Assembly (NCBI GenBank): GCA_035654355.1
Contig: DASRXC010000078.1
Location: 1-64,000 of the forward strand
Reading direction: 5' to 3'
From: JAFAHD01 sp035654355
GTDB lineage: Bacteria; Vulcanimicrobiota; Vulcanimicrobiia; Eremiobacterales; Eremiobacteraceae
DNA: 64,000 nucleotides
Shown: in pieces, positions 44,705-54,060 of the stretch
How the letters are laid out: the number at the start of each line of letters is the position of its first letter
Numbering within the stretch: the stretch's first letter is position 1
Notes under the pieces: model-generated
The model's input: only the letters and a program-made list of their open reading frames with translations
Databases searched by the model: none
Told to the model about the DNA's origin: nothing
Made by a program: the position numbers and the translations under genes

Positions 44705-46771
44705 ATGGCGACACCTGCTGCCGCAGGCATTAGAAACGTGGCCTTTGTCGGACCGCATCACAGCGGCAAGACGACACTCATCGAGGCTTTGCTGGCTCAC
44801 AGCAGCGCGATTCCGCGCAAAGGCTTGGTGACTGACGGGACCAGCACCACCGACCATGATCCCGAGTCGCACGCGCATCAAATGTCGGTCACGCCAAGCT
44901 TCGCGCATCTACAGACCGACGGCGTCCGGATCAATATCATCGATTGTCCGGGCGCTGTTGATTTTTTTGAGGAGACGAAATTTGCGCTGCTCGGCGCAGA
45001 TGCGGCGGTCGTCGTCGTCGAGGCGGATCCCGCTCGCATCCCGCAGGTCGAGATCCTGATCGACCACCTCGAAGCGCGCAAGATGCCGCATTGTTTCGTC
45101 ATCAATCGTCTCGATCGCCCCGGCGCAGATTTTCCCGCGACCTATGCGCAGTTGCGCCAGCGATTCGGCAACCACGTCGTCGCAGAACATTTGCCCATCG
45201 GTCAAGGTGAGAATTTTAGCGGCTTTGTCGATGTCGTGTCGATGAAAGCATTCGCATACGGCGACAACGGCGCGACTAGCGCCGCGACATTGCCCGAACA
45301 CATCGCCGACAAGACGCACGAAGAGCTGCTCGAGGCGTTGGCCGACTTCGACGACCATCTAATGGAAGAGATTCTCGAGGGCCAGGAACCGCCGCTCGAT
45401 GAGGTCGAGCGCGATCTCGTCGCCGATGTGAGCGCTGACAAGATCATCCCCGTGCTCGTCGCCGCCGGCATCCGAGCCTGGGGCGTGCCTCAGCTGCTCG
45501 ACGTGATGCTGCGCCAGTTTCCTGATGCGCTCATCACCCCGCGCGTCGACGACCAAGGCAAACCGATCGAGCCGAATCCGGCGGGGCCACTCGTCGCGCA
45601 GGTCTGCAAGACGTTCGTACACCCGCAGAGCGGCAAGATCTCCGTGACGCGCATCTTCGCGGGCACCGTCACCGGCGATTCGCAGCTCACGAGCCCCGCG
45701 CACCCCGACACGAAAGAGCGTCCAGGCGGATTGTTCGTGCTGCAAGGCAAGAACCAAAGCGCGGTCACGAGCGCGGGTCCGGGAAGCATCGTGGCGATCT
45801 CGCGGCTTGAGGGGACGCACACAGGCGACACGCTTACGGTCGGGAACGGCAAGACGACCATGCCGCGCCCGACGAACGCAAAACCTGCGTTCTCCCTCGC
45901 GATACGGCCGCACGATCGCGCTGACGAGGCGAAGCTCTCTCAGCTGTTGGTGCGGATGAAGGAAGAAGATCCGACGGTCGTCGCAGAGCGCGCACCGTTC
46001 ACCGATGAGCTCGTGCTGCGCGGCCATGGTGAGATGCACTTGGGCGTCACGGTCGAGCGGCTGCAACGCAAATACAACGTCAAGCTTGACACGCATCTTC
46101 CGGCGGTGCCGTATCGCGAAACGATCAACAACAAGACGCAGCAGCAGGGACGCTATAAACACCAGACCGGCGGCCACGGGATGTTCGGCGACGTCCATAT
46201 CGAGATCCAACCGCAATCGCGCGGCACCGGATTCAAGTTCGACGAGCGCATCGTCGGCGGCGTCGTCCCCAAACAGTTCTTTCCGGGCGTCGAGAAAGGC
46301 GTGCGTGAGGCGCTTGAAAAGGGACCCATCGCGGGCTTCCCGGTCGTCGACGTCTGCGTGACGCTCTTCGACGGCTCGTATCACACGGTCGACTCGAACG
46401 AAGCATCCTTCCGGATGGCTGCCGCGCTCGCGATGCGCGAGGGCCTGCCCAAATGCAATCCCGCGCTGCTTGAGCCCATCCTGCGCGCCGAGATCACGGT
46501 GCCGACGCACTTCACAAGCGTCGTCTTGCAGCAGGTGTCCGGTCATCGTGGTCAGATCCTCAATTACGGCGCAAGCGACGAACGCAGCGGCTGGGATACA
46601 GTAAAGGCGCTGATCCCGCAAGCGGAGCTGCCGCGTTACCTTACCGAGCTGCGTACGGCGACCCAAGGACTCGGGTATTATGTCGCCGAGCACGACCACT
46701 TCGAGTTCGCTCCGCCCAAGGTGACGCAAACCGTGACCGCCGAGCGCAAAGAAGCGGCGGCGGCGCGCTAG
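44705..46771 (+). CDS. EF-G-like translational GTPase (EF-G2 type)
   Basis: The 688 aa protein has domains I-V of elongation factor G: P-loop GPHHSGKTTL (about residues 16-25), a G3 region IIDCPGAVDFFEE with Ala84 where EF-G and EF-Tu have the GTPase histidine, and a G4 motif INRLD. Later domains include RGHGEMHLGV and the C-terminal EF-G fold. Such EF-G-like proteins occur beside canonical EF-G; their role is not settled. The start has GGGGGTGAT upstream. An M1 aminopeptidase starts directly after the stop. Confidence 0.92.
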   Translation: MATPAAAGIRNVAFVGPHHSGKTTLIEALLAHSSAIPRKGLVTDGTSTTDHDPESHAHQMSVTPSFAHLQTDGVRINIIDCPGAVDFFEETKFALLGADAAVVVVEADPARIPQVEILIDHLEARKMPHCFVINRLDRPGADFPATYAQLRQRFGNHVVAEHLPIGQGENFSGFVDVVSMKAFAYGDNGATSAATLPEHIADKTHEELLEALADFDDHLMEEILEGQEPPLDEVERDLVADVSADKIIPVLVAAGIRAWGVPQLLDVMLRQFPDALITPRVDDQGKPIEPNPAGPLVAQVCKTFVHPQSGKISVTRIFAGTVTGDSQLTSPAHPDTKERPGGLFVLQGKNQSAVTSAGPGSIVAISRLEGTHTGDTLTVGNGKTTMPRPTNAKPAFSLAIRPHDRADEAKLSQLLVRMKEEDPTVVAERAPFTDELVLRGHGEMHLGVTVERLQRKYNVKLDTHLPAVPYRETINNKTQQQGRYKHQTGGHGMFGDVHIEIQPQSRGTGFKFDERIVGGVVPKQFFPGVEKGVREALEKGPIAGFPVVDVCVTLFDGSYHTVDSNEASFRMAAALAMREGLPKCNPALLEPILRAEITVPTHFTSVVLQQVSGHRGQILNYGASDERSGWDTVKALIPQAELPRYLTELRTATQGLGYYVAEHDHFEFAPPKVTQTVTAERKEAAAAR

Positions 46772-49336
46772 ATGGGCCGCGCGTATCACAGCATTGCCGA
46801 CGAGCCGACGCATATCACACGCCGGCCGTTCGCGCTGCCGGCAAGCCGCCCGCACTATGCGCCCGACCGGCTCGCGCGCGTCGACCACATCGCGCTGACG
46901 CTCGGGTTCGACTTCAAGCGCAAGATCTTGACGGGCCGATGTGCGACGACGTTCACGGCGGTGGGCGGCCCGTTGCACGCGCTCGAGGTGCAGGCCGGTC
47001 ACATGACCATCAAGGCCGTTCGCGGATTCGGCAAGTCCTTAACGCACGAATTGGTAGGTCAGACGCTGCGTATTGAGCTGCCGCGCGTTGCGACAGGCAA
47101 GTCTGCGACCGTGACGGTCGACTACGAGGTGCGCCGGCCGCAGCAAGGCATCTACTTCATCGCACCGGACAAAGGCTATCCCGACAAACCCTACCAGGTG
47201 TGGACCCAAGGCCAAGACGCCGACGCCCACTACTGGTTTCCTTGCATCGATCATCCGAATGCGAAGGCGACGACCGAAGTCGTCGCGACCGTGCCGGCGA
47301 ATTTTTTCGTGCTCAGCAACGGGCAGTTGGTGTCGACGACGAGCGATGCGGCGAAGAAGACCAAGACGTTTCACTGGAAGATGGACGTACCGCACGTCAC
47401 CTATTTGGTGAGCGTGGTTGCCGGCGAGTTCGTCGGCCGCACGGACATGGCCGGCGGCGTACCGGTATCGTGGTACGTCGAACCGGGTCGCGAGACTGAA
47501 GGCAAGCGCTCGTTCGGCAAAACGCCGAAAATGGTCAAGTTCTTCGGCGACAGCATCGGCGTGAAATATCCTTACGCGAAGTACGCGCAGATCGCGGTGC
47601 GCGATTTCGTGTTCGGCGGCATGGAGAACACGACGTGCACGACGCAGACGGATGCCACCTTGCACGACGCGCGCGCGGCGCTCGATTTCTCGAGCGATGA
47701 TCTCGTCGCGCATGAGCTCGCTCATCAATGGTTCGGCGACCTGCTCACGTGTAAGGACTGGTCCCACGCGTGGCTCAACGAGAGCTTTGCGACCTACTTC
47801 GACGCCCTGTTCAAGGAGCACGACCTGGGCGAGGACGAGTTCGGCTACCAGCGCATCGTCAACCAAGACCTCTATCTAAAGGAAGACGCAGAACATTATC
47901 GCCGCCCCATCGTGACCAACGTGTACGCAGAGCCGGTCGATCTGTTCGACCGTCACCTCTACGAGAAGGGCAGCTGCGTTCTGCATATGCTGCGCGCGCA
48001 GCTCGGCGACGACCTCTGGTGGCGCGCGATCAACGACTACGTGAGCACGAACGCGCAGGGCAGCGTCGAAACGGTCGACTTCGCGCGTGCGATCGAACGC
48101 GTCAGCGGGCGGAACTTCGCACAGTTCTTCGACCAGTGGGTGTACGGCGCGGGTCATCCGGAATTCACCGTCGCGTATCGCTGGGATGCCGATTCGAAGA
48201 GCGCGGTTGTCGACATCCGTCAAACGCAAACCGAGCACGAGAACACCAGCGTGTTCTCGCTGCCGGTGACGCTCGAATTTGGACTAGCACGCGGCAAAGC
48301 GCACCGGCTGCCGGTCGTCATCGACAAGCGCGAGCACTCGTTCCGCGTCCCACTGCCGGCGCGGCCGGAGACGTTCGTCTTCGATCCGCGTGCCGACGTC
48401 CTTAAGACCGTCAAGCTCGACGTGCCCACCGAGATGCTGCTACGTCAGCTCGCATCGCATCGCGATGTGGGCGCGCGGGTGTTCGCCGCTCGCGCACTCG
48501 CGGGCAACACGTCGAGCGAAGCGATCGAAGGACTCACCGCCGCGCTCAAACGCGATAAATTTTGGGGCGTGCAGGCCGAAGCGGCCAAGGCGCTCGGCGT
48601 GATGCGCACCGACGACGCGCATGACGCGCTGATCGGCGCCGTTAAGGTCGAGCATCCAAAGGCACGGCGCGCCGTCGCCGAGGCGCTCGGTGAATTCCGC
48701 GATGAGATCGCGTGCGCTGCCCTCGAGCCGCTCGCCAAGTCGGACCGCTCGTATTTCGTCGAGGCAGCGGCAGCGACGTCGATCGGCAAGACGAAGTCTT
48801 CGCGCGCGTTCGACCTGCTGCGTAAGTCGCTGCAAAAGGATTCGTTCAACGATGTAGTACGCGCCGGCGCGATGGCGGGCCTCGGCTGGCTCGGCGACGA
48901 GCGCGCGATTCCGATTCTGCTCGAATGGACCGCGTACGGCCGGACGACGCCTGCGCGGCGCGCAGCGGTCCAAGCGCTCGCGCGCGTGGGCGAGCGCCGC
49001 AACAACGTCATCGATGCGCTCGTCGGACTCCTGAACGATCCGTTGCTGCGCGTGCGCGTGGCCGCAGTCGATGCCCTTGGCAAGATGAACGCGATCGACG
49101 CGCTACCCGAGCTGGATCGACTCGCGAACCTCGACGTCGAAGGACGCCTACGGGTCATGGCGATGGAAGCGGCACAGAAGATCCGCGCCGGCAAAGAGCC
49201 GGCCGATGAGCTGCGTAGGCTGCGTGACGACGTCGATCAGTTACGAGCCGCCAACGCGAAACTCGAATCCAAGCTGGCCGAGTTCGAAGCGCTCCCGGTT
49301 CGCTCCAACGGCGCCCGCTCGAAGGTCCGTCGCTAA
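46772..49336 (+). CDS. M1-family aminopeptidase with C-terminal HEAT repeats
   Basis: The 854 aa protein has GGMEN (about residue 283) and the zinc motif HELAHQWFGD (about 313), followed by NESFATYFDALF with the third ligand. An N-terminal beta-domain comes first. After about residue 550 a HEAT-like array of Ala-rich helix pairs (GVQAEAAKALGVM, RAGAMAGLGWLGDE, RVAAVDALGKMN) replaces the usual ERAP-type domain, ending in a coiled coil (LRRLRDDVDQL). It starts right at the EF-G-like stop (TAG-ATG). It cleaves N-terminal residues from peptides. Confidence 0.92.
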   Translation: MGRAYHSIADEPTHITRRPFALPASRPHYAPDRLARVDHIALTLGFDFKRKILTGRCATTFTAVGGPLHALEVQAGHMTIKAVRGFGKSLTHELVGQTLRIELPRVATGKSATVTVDYEVRRPQQGIYFIAPDKGYPDKPYQVWTQGQDADAHYWFPCIDHPNAKATTEVVATVPANFFVLSNGQLVSTTSDAAKKTKTFHWKMDVPHVTYLVSVVAGEFVGRTDMAGGVPVSWYVEPGRETEGKRSFGKTPKMVKFFGDSIGVKYPYAKYAQIAVRDFVFGGMENTTCTTQTDATLHDARAALDFSSDDLVAHELAHQWFGDLLTCKDWSHAWLNESFATYFDALFKEHDLGEDEFGYQRIVNQDLYLKEDAEHYRRPIVTNVYAEPVDLFDRHLYEKGSCVLHMLRAQLGDDLWWRAINDYVSTNAQGSVETVDFARAIERVSGRNFAQFFDQWVYGAGHPEFTVAYRWDADSKSAVVDIRQTQTEHENTSVFSLPVTLEFGLARGKAHRLPVVIDKREHSFRVPLPARPETFVFDPRADVLKTVKLDVPTEMLLRQLASHRDVGARVFAARALAGNTSSEAIEGLTAALKRDKFWGVQAEAAKALGVMRTDDAHDALIGAVKVEHPKARRAVAEALGEFRDEIACAALEPLAKSDRSYFVEAAAATSIGKTKSSRAFDLLRKSLQKDSFNDVVRAGAMAGLGWLGDERAIPILLEWTAYGRTTPARRAAVQALARVGERRNNVIDALVGLLNDPLLRVRVAAVDALGKMNAIDALPELDRLANLDVEGRLRVMAMEAAQKIRAGKEPADELRRLRDDVDQLRAANAKLESKLAEFEALPVRSNGARSKVRR

Positions 49337-49372
49337 CCGCGACGTTCGATCATTGGCCGGGCGCGAGGCGAC

Positions 49373-50902
49373 ATGAGAACCGCTTACGTCAACGCGCGGG
49401 TCACCACGCTGGACCCATCGGCGCCCCACGCTGCGGGGATTGTGTGCGCGGGCGGCGTCGTCGAGCGGCTCCTCCCTGAGGTGCCGGTCGGCTTGCCGTC
49501 GCACACGCAAGTCGTCGATTGCAACGGCGTCGCAATCGTGCCCGGATTCCACGACTGCCACGTACACTTGACCGATACCGGGTTGCTTGCCGGCGATCAC
49601 GACATGCGCGACTGCTCAAACGTCGCTGCGATGGTGAAGCGCACGGAGGCGCTCTGTCGTGCCCAGGGGTCATCACGCGATCCGATCTATGCGGGCAACT
49701 ACGAAGAGGCGGCCATCGCAGAAGCGCGTCCTCCAACGCGGATCGAGCTCGATCGCGTCTCGGGAGACGTTCCCGTGGTGCTCACCCGCGTGGACGGCCA
49801 CTCGTCTGTGGCGAACAGCGCGGCGTTTGCGTTGCTCGCGATCGACGGAATGGATGGCGTCGAGCGGGATGAGAGCGGCTCGCCGACCGGCGGGCTGCGG
49901 GCAGCCGCCAACTATGCGGCCCAGAATGGGATTGTCGCCGCGTTGTCAACGGAGGCACGGCGCGCAGCAGACATGCGCGCCGCGGATATCGCGCTGCGTG
50001 CGGGCATCACGACCGCGCACAACGTCATCATCGGCGACGAGCCGTTTGAAGCGCTTGCCGACCGCTATCGCCGCGATGCCGCGTTGCCGATCCGCGTCAT
50101 CTCCAAGAGTTGCTCGACCGACGTGCGCAAGGTCAAACGGCTTGGCGGACGCGTGTTCGGCGGCGACATCTTCGTCGATGGTTCGATCGGCTCGCGGACG
50201 GCTGCGGTAAGCGAGGCGTACCGCGACGGCGCGGGGAGTGGTTTGCTGTATCTGGGCGCAGACAACCTCGCGGAGCTTTTCGACGAAGCCGCAGAGCAGC
50301 AGCTCTCGCTTGGGGTTCACGCGATCGGCGACCGCGCGATCGAGGCGACGATTGCAGCCTGGGAGCGCGTCATCGCCAAACGCGGCCCACTGAAAGGCGT
50401 GCGGCCATCGATCGATCACTTTGAAATCGCGGCCGACGACCAGATCGCACGCGCGGCGAAGTGCGGGATGCTGCTCTCCATGCAGCCCGCGTTCGATCTC
50501 TTGTGGGGTGGCCAGGGCGGGATGTACGAGCAACGTCTGGGAGCGCCCGTCGCGCGCTCGATGAACCGCTTCAAAACCGCGAAGCGAGCGGGGTGCACGA
50601 TCTGTGCAGGCTCCGACTCGCCGGTCACGCCGTTCTCTGCCCTGCTCGGCATCCGAGCGCTGATGAATCACAACGTCGCGGACGAGCGCTTCACCTTGGA
50701 GGAAGCGTTGCGCGCGTACACAACCGATGCGGCAGCGCTCTCGTTTGACGAGGGCCGTAGAGGCATGCTCGCGCCCGGCTACGACGCCGATTTCGTCGCG
50801 TTGGAACATGGGCTCGATACGCTGCCGCCGGCGGAGATCGATTCGGTACGCGTGCTGATGACGGTCATCGCCGGAGAGATCCGTCTTGATCAGATGAGGT
50901 AG
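49373..50902 (+). CDS. Amidohydrolase of the YtcJ-like family
   Basis: The 509 aa protein has the metal-dependent amidohydrolase opening GFHDCHVHLTDTG, where the HXH ligands sit. Middle residues include GSIGSRTAAVSEAYRDG, and LGVHAIGDRAIEATI holds later metal ligands. The order fits YtcJ-type amidohydrolases with a broad N-acyl or cyclic-amide range. It is not adjacent to a recognisable pathway. The 3' end faces the molbindin gene with a 23 bp gap. Confidence 0.88.
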   Translation: MRTAYVNARVTTLDPSAPHAAGIVCAGGVVERLLPEVPVGLPSHTQVVDCNGVAIVPGFHDCHVHLTDTGLLAGDHDMRDCSNVAAMVKRTEALCRAQGSSRDPIYAGNYEEAAIAEARPPTRIELDRVSGDVPVVLTRVDGHSSVANSAAFALLAIDGMDGVERDESGSPTGGLRAAANYAAQNGIVAALSTEARRAADMRAADIALRAGITTAHNVIIGDEPFEALADRYRRDAALPIRVISKSCSTDVRKVKRLGGRVFGGDIFVDGSIGSRTAAVSEAYRDGAGSGLLYLGADNLAELFDEAAEQQLSLGVHAIGDRAIEATIAAWERVIAKRGPLKGVRPSIDHFEIAADDQIARAAKCGMLLSMQPAFDLLWGGQGGMYEQRLGAPVARSMNRFKTAKRAGCTICAGSDSPVTPFSALLGIRALMNHNVADERFTLEEALRAYTTDAAALSFDEGRRGMLAPGYDADFVALEHGLDTLPPAEIDSVRVLMTVIAGEIRLDQMR

Positions 50903-50925
50903 ATGTGTCGCTCGAGGTCGTCAAC

Positions 50926-51129
50926 CTACTTCGCGAGCATCACCGAGCTGGACTTGATCACCGCGGTGACCTCGTCGCCGACCTTGAGCTCCAGCTCGTC
51001 GATCGCCTCAGCCGTCACGACCGCGATGAGGTGATTGTCGCCGACGCGAATGCCGACTTTCGCTTGCAGTCCGTCGATGACGATCGTGTCAACGACGCCG
51101 GGCAGCTTATTGCGCGCGCTGAGTTTCAT
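50926..51129 (-). CDS. Molbindin-like TOBE protein
   Basis: The 67 aa protein is a single TOBE/Mop domain: LSARNKLPGVVDTIV at the start and VGIRVGDNHLIAVVTAEAI, then VGDEVTAVIKSS. Such small proteins bind molybdate or tungstate and store or sense it. The start ATG at 51129 lies inside the end of the upstream PucR-HTH gene (23 bp overlap), implying coupling between the two. Confidence 0.85.
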   Translation of the reverse strand: MKLSARNKLPGVVDTIVIDGLQAKVGIRVGDNHLIAVVTAEAIDELELKVGDEVTAVIKSSSVMLAK

Positions 51130-51481
51130 CGCCGGACGTCTGTGTGCGGTCTGCGTCGTCGATTGCGAAGGCGAGCATGAAGGCGGCCGAGATCCGCGGG
51201 TGCTCCAGCTCGCCGCCGACCAGCGCGCGCACGCGATCCAAACGGTAGCGCACGCTGTTGCGGTGCAAGAAGAGCGCTTCGGCCGTGGCCGAGACGCTCG
51301 CGCCGCACTCGTAATACGTGCGCAAGGTCTTTTCGAGGTCGCTCCCGCGCTCGGCATCGGCGCGGCGCAAGCCGATCAGCAACTGGCGGCAGGCGTCAAG
51401 CGCAGCAGGTTCGGCGGCGGCGGCCGCGGCGGCGCGCTTCAGTACGTCGTCGGGAGAATGCAGCCGGCGCAGGGTGTTCAT
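51107..51481 (-). CDS. PucR-type helix-turn-helix protein
   Basis: The 124 aa product contains the PucR C-terminal HTH (LEKTLRTYYECGASVSATA and HRNSVRYRLDRV), which normally ends larger activators. Here it makes up most of the protein; the N-terminal ligand-binding domain is missing. The start ATG at 51481 has no good ribosome site. It overlaps the molbindin gene, so it may regulate molybdenum-related genes; that is inference. Confidence 0.78.
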   Translation of the reverse strand: MNTLRRLHSPDDVLKRAAAAAAAEPAALDACRQLLIGLRRADAERGSDLEKTLRTYYECGASVSATAEALFLHRNSVRYRLDRVRALVGGELEHPRISAAFMLAFAIDDADRTQTSGDETQRAQ

Positions 51482-51542
51482 ACGACAAAAGTTGCGCGTC
51501 CGAAGGGCGGCCACCTACGTGCTGGGGAAACGGGCGATTCCC

Positions 51543-53000
51543 ATGGCGAGCCAGCTCAAGATCGCCTTTTCGGCGATTGTCCGCATCGAGGCACCGACGA
51601 CGCTCGGCACGTTCGCGCAGATCGCTTCGAAGATCGCCGAACTTGGCGGGCGCATCGGCGCCGTTGACGTCAGCCGCGTCGGCACCAAACGAGCGATCCG
51701 CGACATCAGTGTCGACGTCGCGGACGAAGCGCACCTGCAAGCGGTCGTCGCAGCCATCTCGACAGTTGAGGGCGTGCGCATCATCCATGTCACCGACCGC
51801 ACGTTCCTCGCGCATCTCGGCGGCAAGATCGAGGTCAATCCCAAACAGCCTGTGACCAATCGCGAGGTGCTTTCTCGCGTCTACACGCCGGGCGTCGCCC
51901 GCGTGAGCCTCGCCCTCGCAGAAGATCCATCCAAAGCGTATAGCCTGACGGTCAAGCGAAACATGGTCGCGATCGTGTCGGACGGCACCGCCGTGCTTGG
52001 GCTGGGCGATGTCGGCCCGTACGCCGCGCTGCCGGTGATGGAAGGCAAGGCGATGCTCTTCAAGCAGTTCGCCGGCGTCGACGCGTTCCCGATCTGTCTG
52101 GACACCAAAGATCCGGAAGAGATCGTCAAGACCGTCCTTTATATCGCGCCGGTGTTCGGCGGCGTCAATCTCGAAGACATCTCGTCACCGCGCTGCTACG
52201 AGATCGAACGGCGTTTGATCGAAGCGCTCGAGATGCCGGTGATGCACGACGATCAACACGGCACCGCGATCGTGATCCTCGCCGCTCTGATCAACGCGCT
52301 CAAAGTGGTGCACAAGCGCATCGAAGATGTACGCATCGTCATCCTCGGTATCGGCGCGGCCGGTTCCGCCTGCGCCAAGATCTTGCTGTCGGCCGGGGCG
52401 GGCGACGTCGTCGGCGTCGATCGCAATGGAGCGCTCGTGCCCGGCTGGGATTATTCGGGCAATGCGATGATGCAGTGGGTCGCCGATCACAGCAACAAGG
52501 AAAGGCGCAGCGGACCGCTTTCGACGGTGCTCGAGGGCGCCGACGTCTTCATCGGCTTGTCCGCGCCGAACATACTCAACGTCGACGACCTCAAGCGCAT
52601 GGCCAAGGATCCGATCGTCTTCGCGATGGCCAACCCGTTGCCGGAGATCGCGCCTGACGTCGCCGAACCGTACGTCGCCGTCATGGGAACTGGCCGGTCC
52701 GACTATCCAAATCAGATCAATAACCTGCTCGCGTTTCCTGGCGTGTTCCGCGGCGCACTCGATGCGCGCGCGCGTTGCATCAACGAGCCGATGAAGCTCG
52801 CGGCCGCCCACGCGATCGCGTCGGTGATCGCTCCGGACGAGTTGTCGTCCGAATATATCATACCGAGCGTTTTTGATTCGCGCGTCGTTGAAGCGGTCAG
52901 CAAAGCGGTCGCGAACGCCGCGCAGGAATCCGGTGTCGCGCGCCGGGCGGCTCCGGGCGAAGAGTTCGAAACACCCGAGAAGACGACCGCGCGAATGTGA
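51543..53000 (+). CDS. Malic enzyme with N-terminal ACT domain
   Basis: The 485 aa product begins with a regulatory ACT domain (about 1-80). The malic enzyme core follows: SRVYTPGVARV, NMVAIVSDGTAVLGLGD, the catalytic MHDDQHGTAIV segment and the Rossmann motif ILGIGAAGSACAKIL. It makes pyruvate from malate. The ACT domain suggests allosteric control by an amino acid or other small molecule. It lies 43 bp before the pyruvate dehydrogenase genes, so pyruvate made here may feed that complex. Confidence 0.92.
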   Translation: MASQLKIAFSAIVRIEAPTTLGTFAQIASKIAELGGRIGAVDVSRVGTKRAIRDISVDVADEAHLQAVVAAISTVEGVRIIHVTDRTFLAHLGGKIEVNPKQPVTNREVLSRVYTPGVARVSLALAEDPSKAYSLTVKRNMVAIVSDGTAVLGLGDVGPYAALPVMEGKAMLFKQFAGVDAFPICLDTKDPEEIVKTVLYIAPVFGGVNLEDISSPRCYEIERRLIEALEMPVMHDDQHGTAIVILAALINALKVVHKRIEDVRIVILGIGAAGSACAKILLSAGAGDVVGVDRNGALVPGWDYSGNAMMQWVADHSNKERRSGPLSTVLEGADVFIGLSAPNILNVDDLKRMAKDPIVFAMANPLPEIAPDVAEPYVAVMGTGRSDYPNQINNLLAFPGVFRGALDARARCINEPMKLAAAHAIASVIAPDELSSEYIIPSVFDSRVVEAVSKAVANAAQESGVARRAAPGEEFETPEKTTARM

Positions 53001-53043
53001 TATTCAAGGGGAAGAGCGCCGCCGGGGAGTAACCGATACGGCT

Positions 53044-54060
53044 ATGAAAAGCGAGCCCCGCATTCGCGCGGCGCTGCCCGAAGGGCTCACACCCGAACGG
53101 CTCCGCGAGATGTATGCGAAGATGGTCTTGACACGCCTGTGCGACGACCGCGCGTTCGCGCTGAACCGCCAGGGCAAGATCCCGTTCGCAGCCACCTGCC
53201 AAGGCCACGAGGCTGTGCAGGCTGGGGCGGCATTTGCCGTGCGGCGCGGCACCGATTGGCTTGTGCCGTACTATCGCGATACGTGCCTTGCGCTGTCATC
53301 CGGCGTGACGGCCAAAGAGCAGCTCATGTGCCTGTTCGCGCGCAAAGGCGACATCTTCTCGAGCGGCCGCCAGTTCCCCAACCACTACAGCGTGCCCGAC
53401 CGCAACATCGCGAGCATCTCGAGCATCATCGCCGCACACGTGACGCACGGCGTGGGTATGGCGCTCGCCTTCAAGATGCGCAAGGAACAAGCGGTCGTGC
53501 TCATCACCTTCGGCGAGGGCTCGACGAGCGAAGGCGAGTGGCACGAAGCGCTCAACTTCGCCAGCATCCATAAAGTCCCGTGCGTCTTCTTGTGCGAGAA
53601 CAACGAGTACGCGATCTCGGTGCCGCAGAAGATGCAGATGGCGATCCAGAACGTCGCCGACCGCGCCGCTGGCTACGGCATGCCCGGCGTGATCTGTGAC
53701 GGCACAGATCCGGTCGTCACCTATTCATGCGTGCACGAAGCAGTCGAGCGCGCGCGGCGCGGCGACGGGCCGACGCTCGTCGAAGCCAAGTGCTATCGCG
53801 CGATGTCGCACACGTCAGACGACAACCAGCTGACCTATCGCACACCCGAAGAGATCGAGGCCGTCAAGTCGCGCGATCCTCTGCCGAAATTTGAAGCCTG
53901 GCTCAAGGATCGCGGGCTCGCCGACGACGCGTTCTTCGAAGAGGTCCGCGAAAAAGCGCAGCGCGAGGTCGACGAGGCGACTGATTGGGCCGAGGCGCAG
54001 CCGCCGCCGACCGAAGAAGATCTGTACACGCACGTGTACGCGTCGGGGCCGCTCTCCTGA
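53044..54060 (+). CDS. pdhA: 2-oxoacid dehydrogenase E1 alpha (pyruvate type)
   Basis: The 338 aa subunit has the TPP-binding FGEGSTSEGEWHEALNFASIHKVP, with the GDG-type motif, and YRDTCLAL and NHYSVPDRN near the phosphorylation-loop region. It pairs with the following beta subunit in a pyruvate or branched-chain 2-oxoacid dehydrogenase complex; the order E1alpha-E1beta-E2 favours pyruvate. The stop overlaps the pdhB start (TGATG). Confidence 0.9.
   Translation: MKSEPRIRAALPEGLTPERLREMYAKMVLTRLCDDRAFALNRQGKIPFAATCQGHEAVQAGAAFAVRRGTDWLVPYYRDTCLALSSGVTAKEQLMCLFARKGDIFSSGRQFPNHYSVPDRNIASISSIIAAHVTHGVGMALAFKMRKEQAVVLITFGEGSTSEGEWHEALNFASIHKVPCVFLCENNEYAISVPQKMQMAIQNVADRAAGYGMPGVICDGTDPVVTYSCVHEAVERARRGDGPTLVEAKCYRAMSHTSDDNQLTYRTPEEIEAVKSRDPLPKFEAWLKDRGLADDAFFEEVREKAQREVDEATDWAEAQPPPTEEDLYTHVYASGPLS

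Noticed and set aside
45359..47002. Open frame of about 547 codons on the minus strand
   Set aside because: It lies antisense to the well-supported EF-G-like and aminopeptidase genes and has Arg/Asp/His-rich composition without recognisable motifs, as expected of a shadow frame in GC-rich DNA.
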